IMG/VR virus record: IMGVR_UViG_3300001679_000070
Location: 1-26,077 of that record
DNA from: a virus
Strand: one strand, 5' to 3'
DNA length: 26,077 nt
In this document: positions 15,441-22,824 of the stretch, piece by piece
How the letters are laid out: the number at the start of each line of letters is the position of its first letter
How positions within the stretch are numbered: the stretch's first letter is position 1
Program-made: the position numbers and the translations under genes
Notes under the pieces: model-generated
The model's database searches: none
Told to the model about the DNA's origin: nothing
What the model saw: only the letters and a program-made list of their open reading frames with translations

Positions 15441-16859
15441 TTACTCTCCCTGTGTATAACGCGGTGGTTGTACTTTAGCATTATTTATAAGGTCTATAAT
15501 TTGCTGATTTAGCTCTTCCCGATCAATTACTGGTATTAGTCCCGGAGCAGGTTCTCCATGCAGTGCATATGGTTCATGTGTTGGTATTCTAGTAACAATA
15601 CTTTCTAACGACGGTTCTTCTTCTGCCGCCCAGCCGTCATCTGTTAACTCATTGTCAGTATACACGGTAGGTTCCATTGGTGTAATATCTGTTGTTTCTG
15701 TGCCTGCACCATCTTTGTTTAGGTCAATTCTTGTACCACCGACATCAACATTCGCAGTTGATTCTATATTAATATTCTCAGTTGACTTTATATCAATTCC
15801 TTCTTCTGTTAATACGCTTAACTTTTCAGCTGATTCAATATTAATGTCCTCGCCTGTGTACAAATTAAAATTCGCGCCAGCATGCATATTAATATCTTCG
15901 TCGGCGTGTAAGTTAATTGTACCTTGTGTTCTTATGTTTACGCTATTAGAACTGTACAGATCTATTGTCCCTGACTTACCAAACTCTAGCCAAGACTGGC
16001 CGTTAGCATGAGTAATGTAAAATGCCTCACCGTCATCTGACATTGTAATTTGGTGTCCCAGTGCTGTGCGTATTCTTAAAACTTGGTCTTTACCTTCTAA
16101 GTCACCATCGTCCATTGTGATACTATGTCCGCCTCTACGTCCTATTACTTTTACATCTGCTTGCGTAATTTCATTATTTGTATCTGCATCTAGTGTTTCT
16201 TTAATGTTATCATCATACAATCCGTTAGCATAAACAGGTCTTCCTGGCGTACTAATGCCATAGCAATTGCTAGGGCTTTCACGCTGTACAGTGGAGCCTA
16301 TAGGGCCTCTAATGTCGTCATTTGTAAGACCTTGCTGGTACATTGTAGCAACAACCGATGAATGCTGTGGCTTTTCTTCATCGTAGAATCTAGGAGTCTC
16401 TGTTATTGCAGGGTCTTTGCTATTAATCTCTGTAACGTTATTAGCTGTCGCTGGTATCATATGTATTTGACCTGGATCAGTAATACAGCCTGCGTAGTAT
16501 CCATAGTTTGGATCGCCGTTAACAAAGAAGCATAATAGCTTTGTTCCTAAGTCAGGAGAAGTAAACCACATACCATATGAATGAGAATTGCCAATCGGAG
16601 TACCAGTACCTACGTTAGTACCTGAGTGTTCTGTTTTACCGTAAAACGGTGCTAAGTAAGAAACTGTTCGCCATCCGCCTGGATCATTTCTATTTTGTTT
16701 AGCAAACGCTTCAATATACACTTGTACACGGCCGTTACGAGTAGGATCGACGTTGTTCATTACTTCGCCAACATATGGTCCTGACTCCATAGGAGAACCA
16801 CCCCTATCAAACTTATAGCCTGCTGTTCTTCCTTTACTCTTTAATATATTTTCAGCCAT
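15441..16859 (-). CDS. 5: Baseplate hub/spike protein gp5, without lysozyme domain
   Basis: This is the T4 gp5/VgrG-like central spike protein. Residues about 28-130 form the N-terminal OB-fold-like region (GPYVGEVMNNVDPTRNGRVQVY; GTKLLCFFVNGDPNYGYYAGC). Residues 296-375 are ten consecutive eight-residue repeats typical of the triple-stranded beta-helix needle. The region between them does not resemble the T4 lysozyme domain, and at 472 aa the protein is about 100 residues shorter than T4 gp5 (575 aa). The C-terminal tail after the needle contains TRIPTHEPYALHGEP (residues 423-437), a motif I associate with cyanophage-type gp5. Start and upstream stop share one base (TAATG). A trimeric spike at the tail tip is expected. 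Confidence 0.9.
   Translation of the reverse strand: MAENILKSKGRTAGYKFDRGGSPMESGPYVGEVMNNVDPTRNGRVQVYIEAFAKQNRNDPGGWRTVSYLAPFYGKTEHSGTNVGTGTPIGNSHSYGMWFTSPDLGTKLLCFFVNGDPNYGYYAGCITDPGQIHMIPATANNVTEINSKDPAITETPRFYDEEKPQHSSVVATMYQQGLTNDDIRGPIGSTVQRESPSNCYGISTPGRPVYANGLYDDNIKETLDADTNNEITQADVKVIGRRGGHSITMDDGDLEGKDQVLRIRTALGHQITMSDDGEAFYITHANGQSWLEFGKSGTIDLYSSNSVNIRTQGTINLHADEDINMHAGANFNLYTGEDINIESAEKLSVLTEEGIDIKSTENINIESTANVDVGGTRIDLNKDGAGTETTDITPMEPTVYTDNELTDDGWAAEEEPSLESIVTRIPTHEPYALHGEPAPGLIPVIDREELNQQIIDLINNAKVQPPRYTQGE
15482..15489 (-). promoter_or_regulatory. T4-type late promoter box inside gp5, upstream of gp25
   Basis: The minus strand reads TATAAATA, an exact match to the T4 late promoter consensus recognised by gp55-type sigma factors. 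It lies inside the last 20 codons of gp5 and about 45 bases upstream of the gp25 start, a plausible distance. It could boost gp25, gp6 and the giant gene independently of gp48. A chance match in AT-rich coding DNA cannot be excluded. Confidence 0.55.
15735..15974 (-). repeat. Ten-octad beta-helix repeat of gp5
   Basis: Residues 296-375 of gp5 divide into ten eight-residue units: SGTIDLYS/SNSVNIRT/QGTINLHA/DEDINMHA/GANFNLYT/GEDINIES/AEKLSVLT/EEGIDIKS/TENINIES/TANVDVGG. Hydrophobic residues recur at positions 4 and 6 of each unit. This matches the octad periodicity of the T4 gp5 C-terminal needle. Confidence 0.85.
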
Positions 16860-19360
16860 TAGTCATCTCGTGCAACGTTCTCATCTCGTTCTGCAAACTC
16901 TATATCTAAATCGTCAAATTGTGACTCAGCTTCCATAAAGTCTTGGTCTAGCTCGGCTTCACTCATCATCGAATCCATAATGTTATTTTGTTTTATTTGT
17001 TCTTCCTTATCTAGCTGTTCTTGGGTTGGAAACAACATCATAACGCCTTCTAAAGTTTGTGTAAATTTACCTTGAGACAAGTTCGTGGTTATTTTATTAG
17101 CCAGGTATATTAGGCTTATTCTAGATACTCCGCCTTTTCCACTTCCTAAATTCCTACCAAAGTTTTTAGTACCCGGATCAGCAAGTCCTGTTTTTAAATC
17201 ATAGTCTATATTTGTATTGTAATTTATAGAGAATAAGACCTCAGAGGAATCATAGTTAACCGAACCATCTTGCATAAACGGACCTGACCCTGCTCCACCT
17301 TGGTCTACGCTTTTAAGTGCATTAGTAGGTGAATAGAATATCTCGCTCTGTGCTATCCAATCTGGATCACCTACTATTGTTAGTATTGCAGACGCTTGAT
17401 CTGCTGGGCTATATAATAAACTTGCAACATTTGACGATGGCTCATTTCTTCCATTTTTTCCACCTATACCTTTGTCTGAGCTACTATTTTGATAGTATCT
17501 TTTAGTTAATTCTCGTGCATTGTTCTGCATTAACGGAGTTCTAATGTCAGAACCAAATGTTTGATAGTACGAATAGTTATAAGTTTGAGTAAAGCTTAAG
17601 ACTTCTGTGTTCTTACCTGTAAACCAGTATTCGTATTCTTTATGCACGCCGCGGAATGTTTTTTCACTAGTTCCAGGAAAGTACGGAGATCTAGTATTAT
17701 TAACAAGATAACGTGATATTACATACTTAATTCTGTAAGCATAGTCATTGCGCTTGTTATCATACTTTAACGGCTTAACTTCGGTTCTAATTTTAAACCA
17801 CTGGAACACTTTTTGCGACTGCTTGTAGTTTGATTTTCCTGTAACTTCGTCGATTACTATATCTTGTTGATCGCTAATATAACTGCTTGTTCTAATTATT
17901 GTATCTAATACTTGTACTATTGGTTGACCAGCTGTAATAGAATAAATTTTTGCGTCTTTGTTATAAGCGCCTCTCTCTGTTAGTAGATCGTGTTGTGCCT
18001 TGGTTGTCTTAGACATACTTACACGCTCTTTATCTATAAACCCCACAGGTGATGCTACTTTTGCTTCGCCTATGTTACTCCCGCTTTCAAATTCAATTAA
18101 GTATTCGTTTGCTACTTCATAACGTTGCGTTGTTACTAAATCTTTTTGTACTGAATTTAGAGTTTCTATTAACGACGGAGCATCTACTTCTTGTGCTTCT
18201 TCGGGTGTTACGTTTTCTTCACTAGTATTCGGATTAGTGTCGTCTTCTTGATCAACTGCTTTGTTTTTACCGACTAATAATGATCTAACTGTTTGACCTG
18301 ATAATTCTATATTTTCTGTTACTGTTGCTTGAGCAACGCCGAACGGTACTGAAGTTTGCGGACATACTGCTTTACACGAGTAATTAACTAAATCGTTGCT
18401 TATAGAGAATTGTATGTCTGTAAACTGGAATGGTATAAACTTTTCTGATACACTCTCTGTACTGCTTAATGCTTCTGTTAGTCCTGAATCTTTACCAGAT
18501 ACTTGGTTACCGTTTATATCATACCCGTAAAATCTTACTACCATTAAGTAATTTTGTGCGGCATAGTTAATCTTACTTTGGTTAATACCCTTTCTTTTAT
18601 TGTGGTCTTGTACTGCTGAATGCAGTCTTTCTAAAAAGCTCAACCCGTTTGGTTCAGTAATTGTAAACGACATGTCAAACATATTATGTGGAGAGTTTAC
18701 AGATGTGCCTGATACTAGTCCGTTTAACTCAATGTCGTCTATAAAAAAATCTACATTAAAAAATGGACTACGTCTTGCTCCGTGGTTACCTTTTTCGTCG
18801 TTAGAAATACCGCCACTTTGCACAAGTAAATCTAATCCTTGCACAGACTTAATTCCCGTTGATATCATCGATCCGTATTGTTCTGGTCCCATTAAGTAAA
18901 TGCTAGCGGCGTATGTCATTGTAGCAAACCCTTTAAATGGATTCTCTTTTGATTTTATATCTTCTAAGAATTCCGGAGGTATGTTACTAGTACCTGTGTC
19001 ACTGTTAGTTTCATTTTCTTCTTTGTTAGGTACCTTTTTTACCGGATCAGAACGACTAACACCGGGTTCAAACTGTGCTCTACCAGTTGTAGGATTAAAC
19101 GAAACCTCACCTGAACCATTTATGCCTGCACTAGTACCAGCAATACTTTCATTAAATTGTGTTGCTACTCTTTCTGCATTGCTTGCGAATGCTTGTGTGT
19201 CGATCGATGAGAATTTTTCTCCGGCGGCTTTAAGACCTTGGCGTACTTTATCGTTTATTCCATCTAACGTATCAGTATCAATAAACGGAGTCTGTACTCT
19301 AGAAAACTCTGCACCTGCTTTTTTTAATGCGTCTACAATTCTAGCACTACTATCTGGCAT
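16859..19360 (-). CDS. Baseplate hub-like structural protein (833 aa), gp27 position
   Basis: An 833-aa protein sits between gp53 and gp5. Residues 145-350 hold a beta-rich domain (RRSPFFNVDFFIDDIELNG at 196-214; LSFLERLHSAVQDHNKRK; YLMVVRFYGYDINGN). Residues 470-680 hold a second conserved-looking part (ITAGQPIVQVLDTIIRTS; HKEYEYWFTGKNTEVLSF at 573-590; AILTIVGDPDWIAQSEIFY at 658-676). The alternation of such domains and the IVGDPDWI motif resemble phage hub proteins, and the slot next to gp5 is where a gp27-type partner would be expected. T4 gp27 is only 391 aa, so homology is inferred, not shown. The first 130 residues are polar (likely disordered or coiled), and the last 50 are very acidic with many Met/Glu/Asp. 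AGGA (plus-strand 19368-19371) provides a ribosome binding site 7 bases before the start. Confidence 0.8.
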   Translation of the reverse strand: MPDSSARIVDALKKAGAEFSRVQTPFIDTDTLDGINDKVRQGLKAAGEKFSSIDTQAFASNAERVATQFNESIAGTSAGINGSGEVSFNPTTGRAQFEPGVSRSDPVKKVPNKEENETNSDTGTSNIPPEFLEDIKSKENPFKGFATMTYAASIYLMGPEQYGSMISTGIKSVQGLDLLVQSGGISNDEKGNHGARRSPFFNVDFFIDDIELNGLVSGTSVNSPHNMFDMSFTITEPNGLSFLERLHSAVQDHNKRKGINQSKINYAAQNYLMVVRFYGYDINGNQVSGKDSGLTEALSSTESVSEKFIPFQFTDIQFSISNDLVNYSCKAVCPQTSVPFGVAQATVTENIELSGQTVRSLLVGKNKAVDQEDDTNPNTSEENVTPEEAQEVDAPSLIETLNSVQKDLVTTQRYEVANEYLIEFESGSNIGEAKVASPVGFIDKERVSMSKTTKAQHDLLTERGAYNKDAKIYSITAGQPIVQVLDTIIRTSSYISDQQDIVIDEVTGKSNYKQSQKVFQWFKIRTEVKPLKYDNKRNDYAYRIKYVISRYLVNNTRSPYFPGTSEKTFRGVHKEYEYWFTGKNTEVLSFTQTYNYSYYQTFGSDIRTPLMQNNARELTKRYYQNSSSDKGIGGKNGRNEPSSNVASLLYSPADQASAILTIVGDPDWIAQSEIFYSPTNALKSVDQGGAGSGPFMQDGSVNYDSSEVLFSINYNTNIDYDLKTGLADPGTKNFGRNLGSGKGGVSRISLIYLANKITTNLSQGKFTQTLEGVMMLFPTQEQLDKEEQIKQNNIMDSMMSEAELDQDFMEAESQFDDLDIEFAERDENVARDD

Positions 19361-19361
19361 A

Positions 19362-19658
19362 TTAGAATCCTAAAGTTTCGCGTAAAATACTTAACTTAGG
19401 TAAAAGGATTGTAGTACCTTCTACAAAGCTAAACAAAGGATCAGGTAATGTATTTGGGTTACGCTGTGCAAATACCCACCACAAGTCTGAATCTTCGTAC
19501 AGGTCAAATGCTAGTAAATCAGGACGTAAGTTGTACGTTGCATTAATCTGAAATCGTTGATCGTCAGATCGTTTAGGAATACTCCTGTTAACTAAGAAAT
19601 TTAAATTTGCTTTAGTTGCAGTTGTTTCAAAGTATGAACTTGTTGCTCGATATGACAT
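19362..19658 (-). CDS. 53: Baseplate wedge protein gp53-like
   Basis: This is a 98-aa gp53-type wedge protein. The diagnostic stretch is YNLRPDLLAFDLYEDSDLWW (residues 43-62), followed by VFAQRNPNTLPDPLFSFVEG and a TTILLPK end, which matches the gp53/LysM-like core. T4 gp53 is 196 aa, so only the core is kept. In T4 this protein helps join wedges around the hub. The start codon overlaps the gp48 stop by one base (TAATG), and AAGGA on the minus strand (plus-strand 19668-19672) is the likely ribosome binding site. One base separates its stop from the next gene. Confidence 0.88.
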   Translation of the reverse strand: MSYRATSSYFETTATKANLNFLVNRSIPKRSDDQRFQINATYNLRPDLLAFDLYEDSDLWWVFAQRNPNTLPDPLFSFVEGTTILLPKLSILRETLGF

Positions 19659-20719
19659 TAATGAAATCCTTTCTTAAGAAGCTTACCTGAGGCGTAATCC
19701 TTAAGACTAAACTTATTACTAACTTGATCTCGCGTTTGTATAGGTAATAGCGTTAACGCTATTTCTATTTTAGTAGGAACGTACGTTATCCCATCTCCTT
19801 GTGAAATGGGATTAGGAATAGTTGTTCCTGATACTCGTGATATATTACTACCTCTAAAGAATGATTCTGCACCTGCCGATAACCCTGATCCAAACAATCT
19901 CGAAATTCTAGAACTCCATTTGTCGTGACCGCTTGGGTTATTAGTCCTTTGTGCTTGTGTAAAATTAGTAGCTTGAGCTCCGGGATCACCAGCTTTAATA
20001 TAATCTACATCATTAGGTAACACATAGTTAAACATTGATATTACATAAGGATGCTCGTTAAATTGGTAATCACCTAGACCTGATAAAAATACCAACGGTG
20101 GCGGAGTACCTCTTTTTGCATCCTGTCCATAGAACATTTTAGTACAGCTTCGTAAAAAATGTATTGTTGCTAACATATAGTTTGCTTCGCGTGTATCTTG
20201 TGCTGTAAATGTAGAGTTTATCAACATGTTATCTATAATACTACCTTGATAAAAGTAACCTCTATGATTACTGTGTGTTAAATCATACGAATTGTAGTTT
20301 GCTTTATAACCTTGTGTCATATGCGGCAAATACGGAAATAATACACCGTCTGTTTCAGACAATGGTTGCATTATACCCGGATCCGACGAATTATAAAAGT
20401 AATCAGCATTTGGTGCTAGTCTTAAACGTACACGCCAGTCTGACTTATCAAACGATTTCCTTGTATCTTGTGCATTAGTGTTCTTCTGTATCGGCCTAGT
20501 TTCATCTTCGTTGCTATTGAGAAATGCTTGAAGAGCCTCGCCAGTAAGGGGTCCACTTCTTTCTGTACGGCTACCTACTTGGCTAGTTTCATCTTCGTTG
20601 CTATTTAGAAATGCTTGAAGAGCTTCGCCCGTAAGGGGTTCACTTCTTTCTGTATATGTGCTTACTGACTCGTCAGTAATAAAGTCGGCGTCGTCTTCCC
20701 CGAATAAGTGATTAGGCAT
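19658..20719 (-). CDS. 48: Baseplate tail tube cap gp48-like
   Basis: At 353 aa it is close to T4 gp48 (364 aa). The core from residue 95 on contains DWRVRLRLAPNADYFY, NYMLATIHFLRSCTKMFYGQ, PPPLVFLSGLGDYQFNEHPY and MFNYVLPNDVDYI, the pattern of tube initiator/cap proteins. The C-terminal YVPTKIEIALTLLPIQTRDQ fits the same fold. It caps the hub and begins tail tube assembly. T4 gp54 is related in role, so the exact equivalence is less certain than the family. The first 75 residues are unusual: acidic, with an 18-residue unit PLTGEALQAFLNSNEDET repeated almost exactly. It is the first gene of the left structural block, preceded by an exact late promoter and no obvious Shine-Dalgarno. Confidence 0.85.
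   Translation of the reverse strand: MPNHLFGEDDADFITDESVSTYTERSEPLTGEALQAFLNSNEDETSQVGSRTERSGPLTGEALQAFLNSNEDETRPIQKNTNAQDTRKSFDKSDWRVRLRLAPNADYFYNSSDPGIMQPLSETDGVLFPYLPHMTQGYKANYNSYDLTHSNHRGYFYQGSIIDNMLINSTFTAQDTREANYMLATIHFLRSCTKMFYGQDAKRGTPPPLVFLSGLGDYQFNEHPYVISMFNYVLPNDVDYIKAGDPGAQATNFTQAQRTNNPSGHDKWSSRISRLFGSGLSAGAESFFRGSNISRVSGTTIPNPISQGDGITYVPTKIEIALTLLPIQTRDQVSNKFSLKDYASGKLLKKGFH
20496..20654 (-). repeat. 87-base-period tandem duplication in the 5' part of gp48
   Basis: A 72-base segment at 20496-20567 recurs at 20583-20654 (period 87 bases, 29 codons) with 4 mismatches. Three of the four are synonymous; the fourth changes Gly to Glu (ERSGP versus ERSEP). Encoded copies are residues 52-74 and 23-45 of gp48. 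It looks like a recent in-frame duplication whose protein sequence is being maintained. Confidence 0.92.
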
Positions 20720-20748
20720 ACTAATAAACCATTAAAAATACTATATCG

Positions 20749-20756
20749 TATTTATA
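20749..20756 (-). promoter_or_regulatory. T4-type late promoter for the gp48 structural block
   Basis: The minus strand reads TATAAATA followed by CG, an exact match to the T4 late promoter consensus, in the intergenic region 30 bases upstream of the gp48 start. By analogy with T4, transcription would begin about 6 bases downstream (near 20743), leaving a leader of roughly 24 bases. The gp55 gene encoded next door is the expected specificity factor. Confidence 0.82.
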
Positions 20757-20790
20757 CGGATAATTATATGCATACTTTATACACCGTTGC

Positions 20791-20820
20791 AGGTTAAACG
20801 ACGCATTTGATTTTTAACCT
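20791..20820. repeat. Inverted repeat in the divergent promoter region
   Basis: AGGTTAAA (20791-20798) pairs perfectly with TTTAACCT (20813-20820) across a 14-base loop. The AT-rich 8-bp stem is weak and not followed by a T-run in either direction, so it does not look like a terminator. Its place between two divergent transcription units, upstream of a TATAAT box, suits an operator or a chance palindrome. Confidence 0.4.
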
Positions 20821-20834
20821 AATGCATATCTGTC

Positions 20835-20840
20835 TATAAT
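20835..20840 (+). promoter_or_regulatory. Possible sigma70-type -10 box for the gp55 operon
   Basis: TATAAT lies 38 bases upstream of the gp55 ATG. No well-placed -35 is visible: TTGATT at 20807-20812 is 22 bases away, longer than the usual 17. An early or middle promoter recognised by host polymerase is expected here because the operon includes the late sigma factor, but the sequence support is modest. Confidence 0.35.
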
Positions 20841-20878
20841 AAGAACTTATTAACCCGCCCAACTCACGAGGAGAATAA

Positions 20879-21817
20879 ATGGCTAGAAGAAGAAAGTATT
20901 TAAACAACAGAGACATATTAGTACAAATACATCTAAGTAAGTTGACTTACTGTGCATTTCGTGATAAAGATCTCGATAACCAGCAAGATATAATATTTGA
21001 GGATATATCTGAAATCACAGAAGAAAACATAGAACTAGGTAGACTAGCAAGGGTTAAAAGGATATCTAAGCTAACAGAAACAAAAATAGATCCAGATACT
21101 GTGTCGGCACAAGATGTTGTAATAAGGATTATGACTACAGAACATATACCGTTAGTACCAAAGAAAAAAGCAAAAATAAAACCCAAGCCAGTAATTAAAA
21201 ACGTAATAGAAGACTTGAATTTTGAGTACGAAGATTTAACTAAAATTATCGAAAATCACGATGATGATATAGAGATGATTCCTATGAGAACTAACTTCCA
21301 TCCGTTCTTTCACTACAGAGTAGATAAAAATAACAAGCCGTTCTTAGTAGGCAAAAGCCATTGGAAAGGCACGGTAGAAGTAGGCGAGTTCAATCAAACA
21401 TTTGGCAGAACAACAAACGAATTAGCAAAAATGTATATGAAACTATGCGATCGGTATGGTACTAGAAGTAACTGGAGAGGGTATACCTACAACGACGAAA
21501 TGCGTGGTGCCGCTTTAGTACAACTTAGTCAAGTAGGATTAAAGTTCAACGAACTGAAAAGTGATAATCCGTTTGCGTATTATACTGCTATTGTAACCAA
21601 CTCATTTACTAGGGTACTGCTTAACGAAAAGAAGATGCAGAACATTAGAGATGATATCTTAGAAGAGAACGGGCTAGCACCTAGCTGGACTAGACAGCAA
21701 TCACACGCTGATGCTAAAGAGATTAATAATAGTAGAAAGCTACACAAATCACAAAGCGAACGTCATAAAGCCGCAAATGCTGAGAATGCAGAAAAAGAAA
21801 AAGCTAAAGAAGAGTGA
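20879..21817 (+). CDS. 55: Late-transcription sigma factor gp55, extended form
   Basis: This 312-aa protein matches T4-like gp55, the phage sigma factor that directs host RNA polymerase to TATAAATA late promoters. The N-terminus (KYLNNRDILVQIHLSK, residues 6-21) parallels T4 gp55 KYNYVNNKELLQAI. The core at residues 160-275 (ELAKMYMKLCDRYGTRSNWRG, then YTYNDEMRGAALVQLSQVGL, NPFAYYTAIVTNSFTRVL and RDDILEENG) matches the sigma region 2-like part. A 140-residue acidic/basic segment (25-160) lies between these two parts, and the C-terminus is a highly charged Lys/Glu/Ala tail rather than the hydrophobic clamp-binding end of T4 gp55 (185 aa). GAGGAG at 20868-20873 is a good ribosome binding site 5 bases before the ATG. 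It is the first gene of the rightward operon and overlaps gp47. Confidence 0.88.
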   Translation: MARRRKYLNNRDILVQIHLSKLTYCAFRDKDLDNQQDIIFEDISEITEENIELGRLARVKRISKLTETKIDPDTVSAQDVVIRIMTTEHIPLVPKKKAKIKPKPVIKNVIEDLNFEYEDLTKIIENHDDDIEMIPMRTNFHPFFHYRVDKNNKPFLVGKSHWKGTVEVGEFNQTFGRTTNELAKMYMKLCDRYGTRSNWRGYTYNDEMRGAALVQLSQVGLKFNELKSDNPFAYYTAIVTNSFTRVLLNEKKMQNIRDDILEENGLAPSWTRQQSHADAKEINNSRKLHKSQSERHKAANAENAEKEKAKEE

Positions 21818-22824
21818 ATTTATTTAAAAAGGCCGCAGTGTGTACAGATATACACTTCGGTCTAAAGAACAACAGTGTGCAACATAATACAGACTGTGAA
21901 AATTTCATAGACTGGTTTATTGCTAAAGCAAAAGCAGAAGGTTGTGAAACAGGATTGTTCTTAGGTGATTGGCATCACAATAGAGCTACTATCAACTTGC
22001 ATACGCTAGACTTTAGTCTACGTTGCTTAGAAAAGCTTAACGATGCATTTGATAACTTCTACTTCTTAGCAGGCAATCATGACTTGTACTACAGAGAGAA
22101 GCGTGACATACATGGCGTAACTTGGGCAAAGCACTTATCTAACGTAACTATTATTAATGATTGGTTTAGTAAAGGTGACGTTGCTATTGTTCCGTGGCTT
22201 GTTAAAGACGATTATAAAAAGGTTAAAAAGGTGAAAGCAAAGTACATTTTTGGACACTTTGAATTACCACACTTTAAGATGAATGCTAACGTTAAGATGC
22301 CAGATGCTGGCACTATACAAGCAGGGCACTTCAGTGATATAGAGTATGTGTTTTCTGGACACTTCCACATGCGCCAAAAACAAGGCAACATACACTACAT
22401 AGGTAATTGTTTCCCCCACAACTATGCAGACGACGGCGATACTGATCGTGGCTGTATGACATTAGAATGGGATGGTAAACCCGAGTTCCACAATTGGGAT
22501 AAACAACCGTCATATAAAGTACTAACACTAAGCAGTATACTAGAGAATGCAGACACTGTGCTTAAACCCGACATGCACGTTAGGGTAATGCTTGACGTTG
22601 ATATAAACTTTGAAGAAAGCACGTACATTAAAGAAACGTTTATAGAGAAATACAAGCTACGTGAGCTAGCATTAACTCCAGTTAGGGAGGAAATAGTAGG
22701 CGATAACGAAGAGGTTAACTTAGCAGTACAGACAGTTGACCAAATTGTCCACGAACAGGTTAAGAATATAGAATCAAACAGTTATAATGCAAACACACTA
22801 TTAGAAATTTATAACAATCTATGA
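21814..22824 (+). CDS. 47: Recombination endonuclease subunit gp47 (Mre11/SbcD-like)
   Basis: At 336 aa it is near T4 gp47 (339 aa). It is a calcineurin-type metallophosphoesterase with all main motifs: D12-I-H14 (TDIHFG), GDWHHN (51-56), GNHD (87-90), GHFE (147-150) and GHFH (182-185). With gp46 it forms the nuclease that resects DNA ends for recombination-dependent replication and degrades host DNA. The start is a GTG at 21814, whose last two bases plus the next A form the gp55 TGA stop (GTGA overlap). No ATG lies between it and the first catalytic motif, so GTG is the sensible start. The last four bases overlap the radical SAM start (ATGA). Its usual partner gp46 is displaced by one gene. 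Confidence 0.95.
   Translation: MNLFKKAAVCTDIHFGLKNNSVQHNTDCENFIDWFIAKAKAEGCETGLFLGDWHHNRATINLHTLDFSLRCLEKLNDAFDNFYFLAGNHDLYYREKRDIHGVTWAKHLSNVTIINDWFSKGDVAIVPWLVKDDYKKVKKVKAKYIFGHFELPHFKMNANVKMPDAGTIQAGHFSDIEYVFSGHFHMRQKQGNIHYIGNCFPHNYADDGDTDRGCMTLEWDGKPEFHNWDKQPSYKVLTLSSILENADTVLKPDMHVRVMLDVDINFEESTYIKETFIEKYKLRELALTPVREEIVGDNEEVNLAVQTVDQIVHEQVKNIESNSYNANTLLEIYNNL

Larger units (their letters stand above)
20720..20878. other. Divergent intergenic region between structural and replication operons
   Basis: This 159-base region is the only substantial non-coding DNA in the window. It separates the leftward gp48 block from the rightward gp55 operon. It contains the late promoter for gp48, the inverted repeat at 20791-20820, a TATAAT box and the gp55 ribosome binding site. 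No small ORF with a credible start or RNA gene was seen. Confidence 0.85.

Noticed and set aside
16130-16470. Possible lysozyme domain in the middle of gp5
   Set aside because: The segment between the OB part and the needle has no pattern resembling the T4 lysozyme catalytic region, and the total length is too short to hold one.
18600-19373. Two adjacent plus-strand open frames of 99 and 157 codons
   Set aside because: They lie entirely antisense to the 833-aa structural gene, have no family resemblance or ribosome binding site, and would oppose a tightly packed operon.
20791-20820. Inverted repeat as a rho-independent terminator
   Set aside because: The stem is only 8 bp and AT-rich, lacks a following T-run, and lies between divergent genes where no transcript needs to end.
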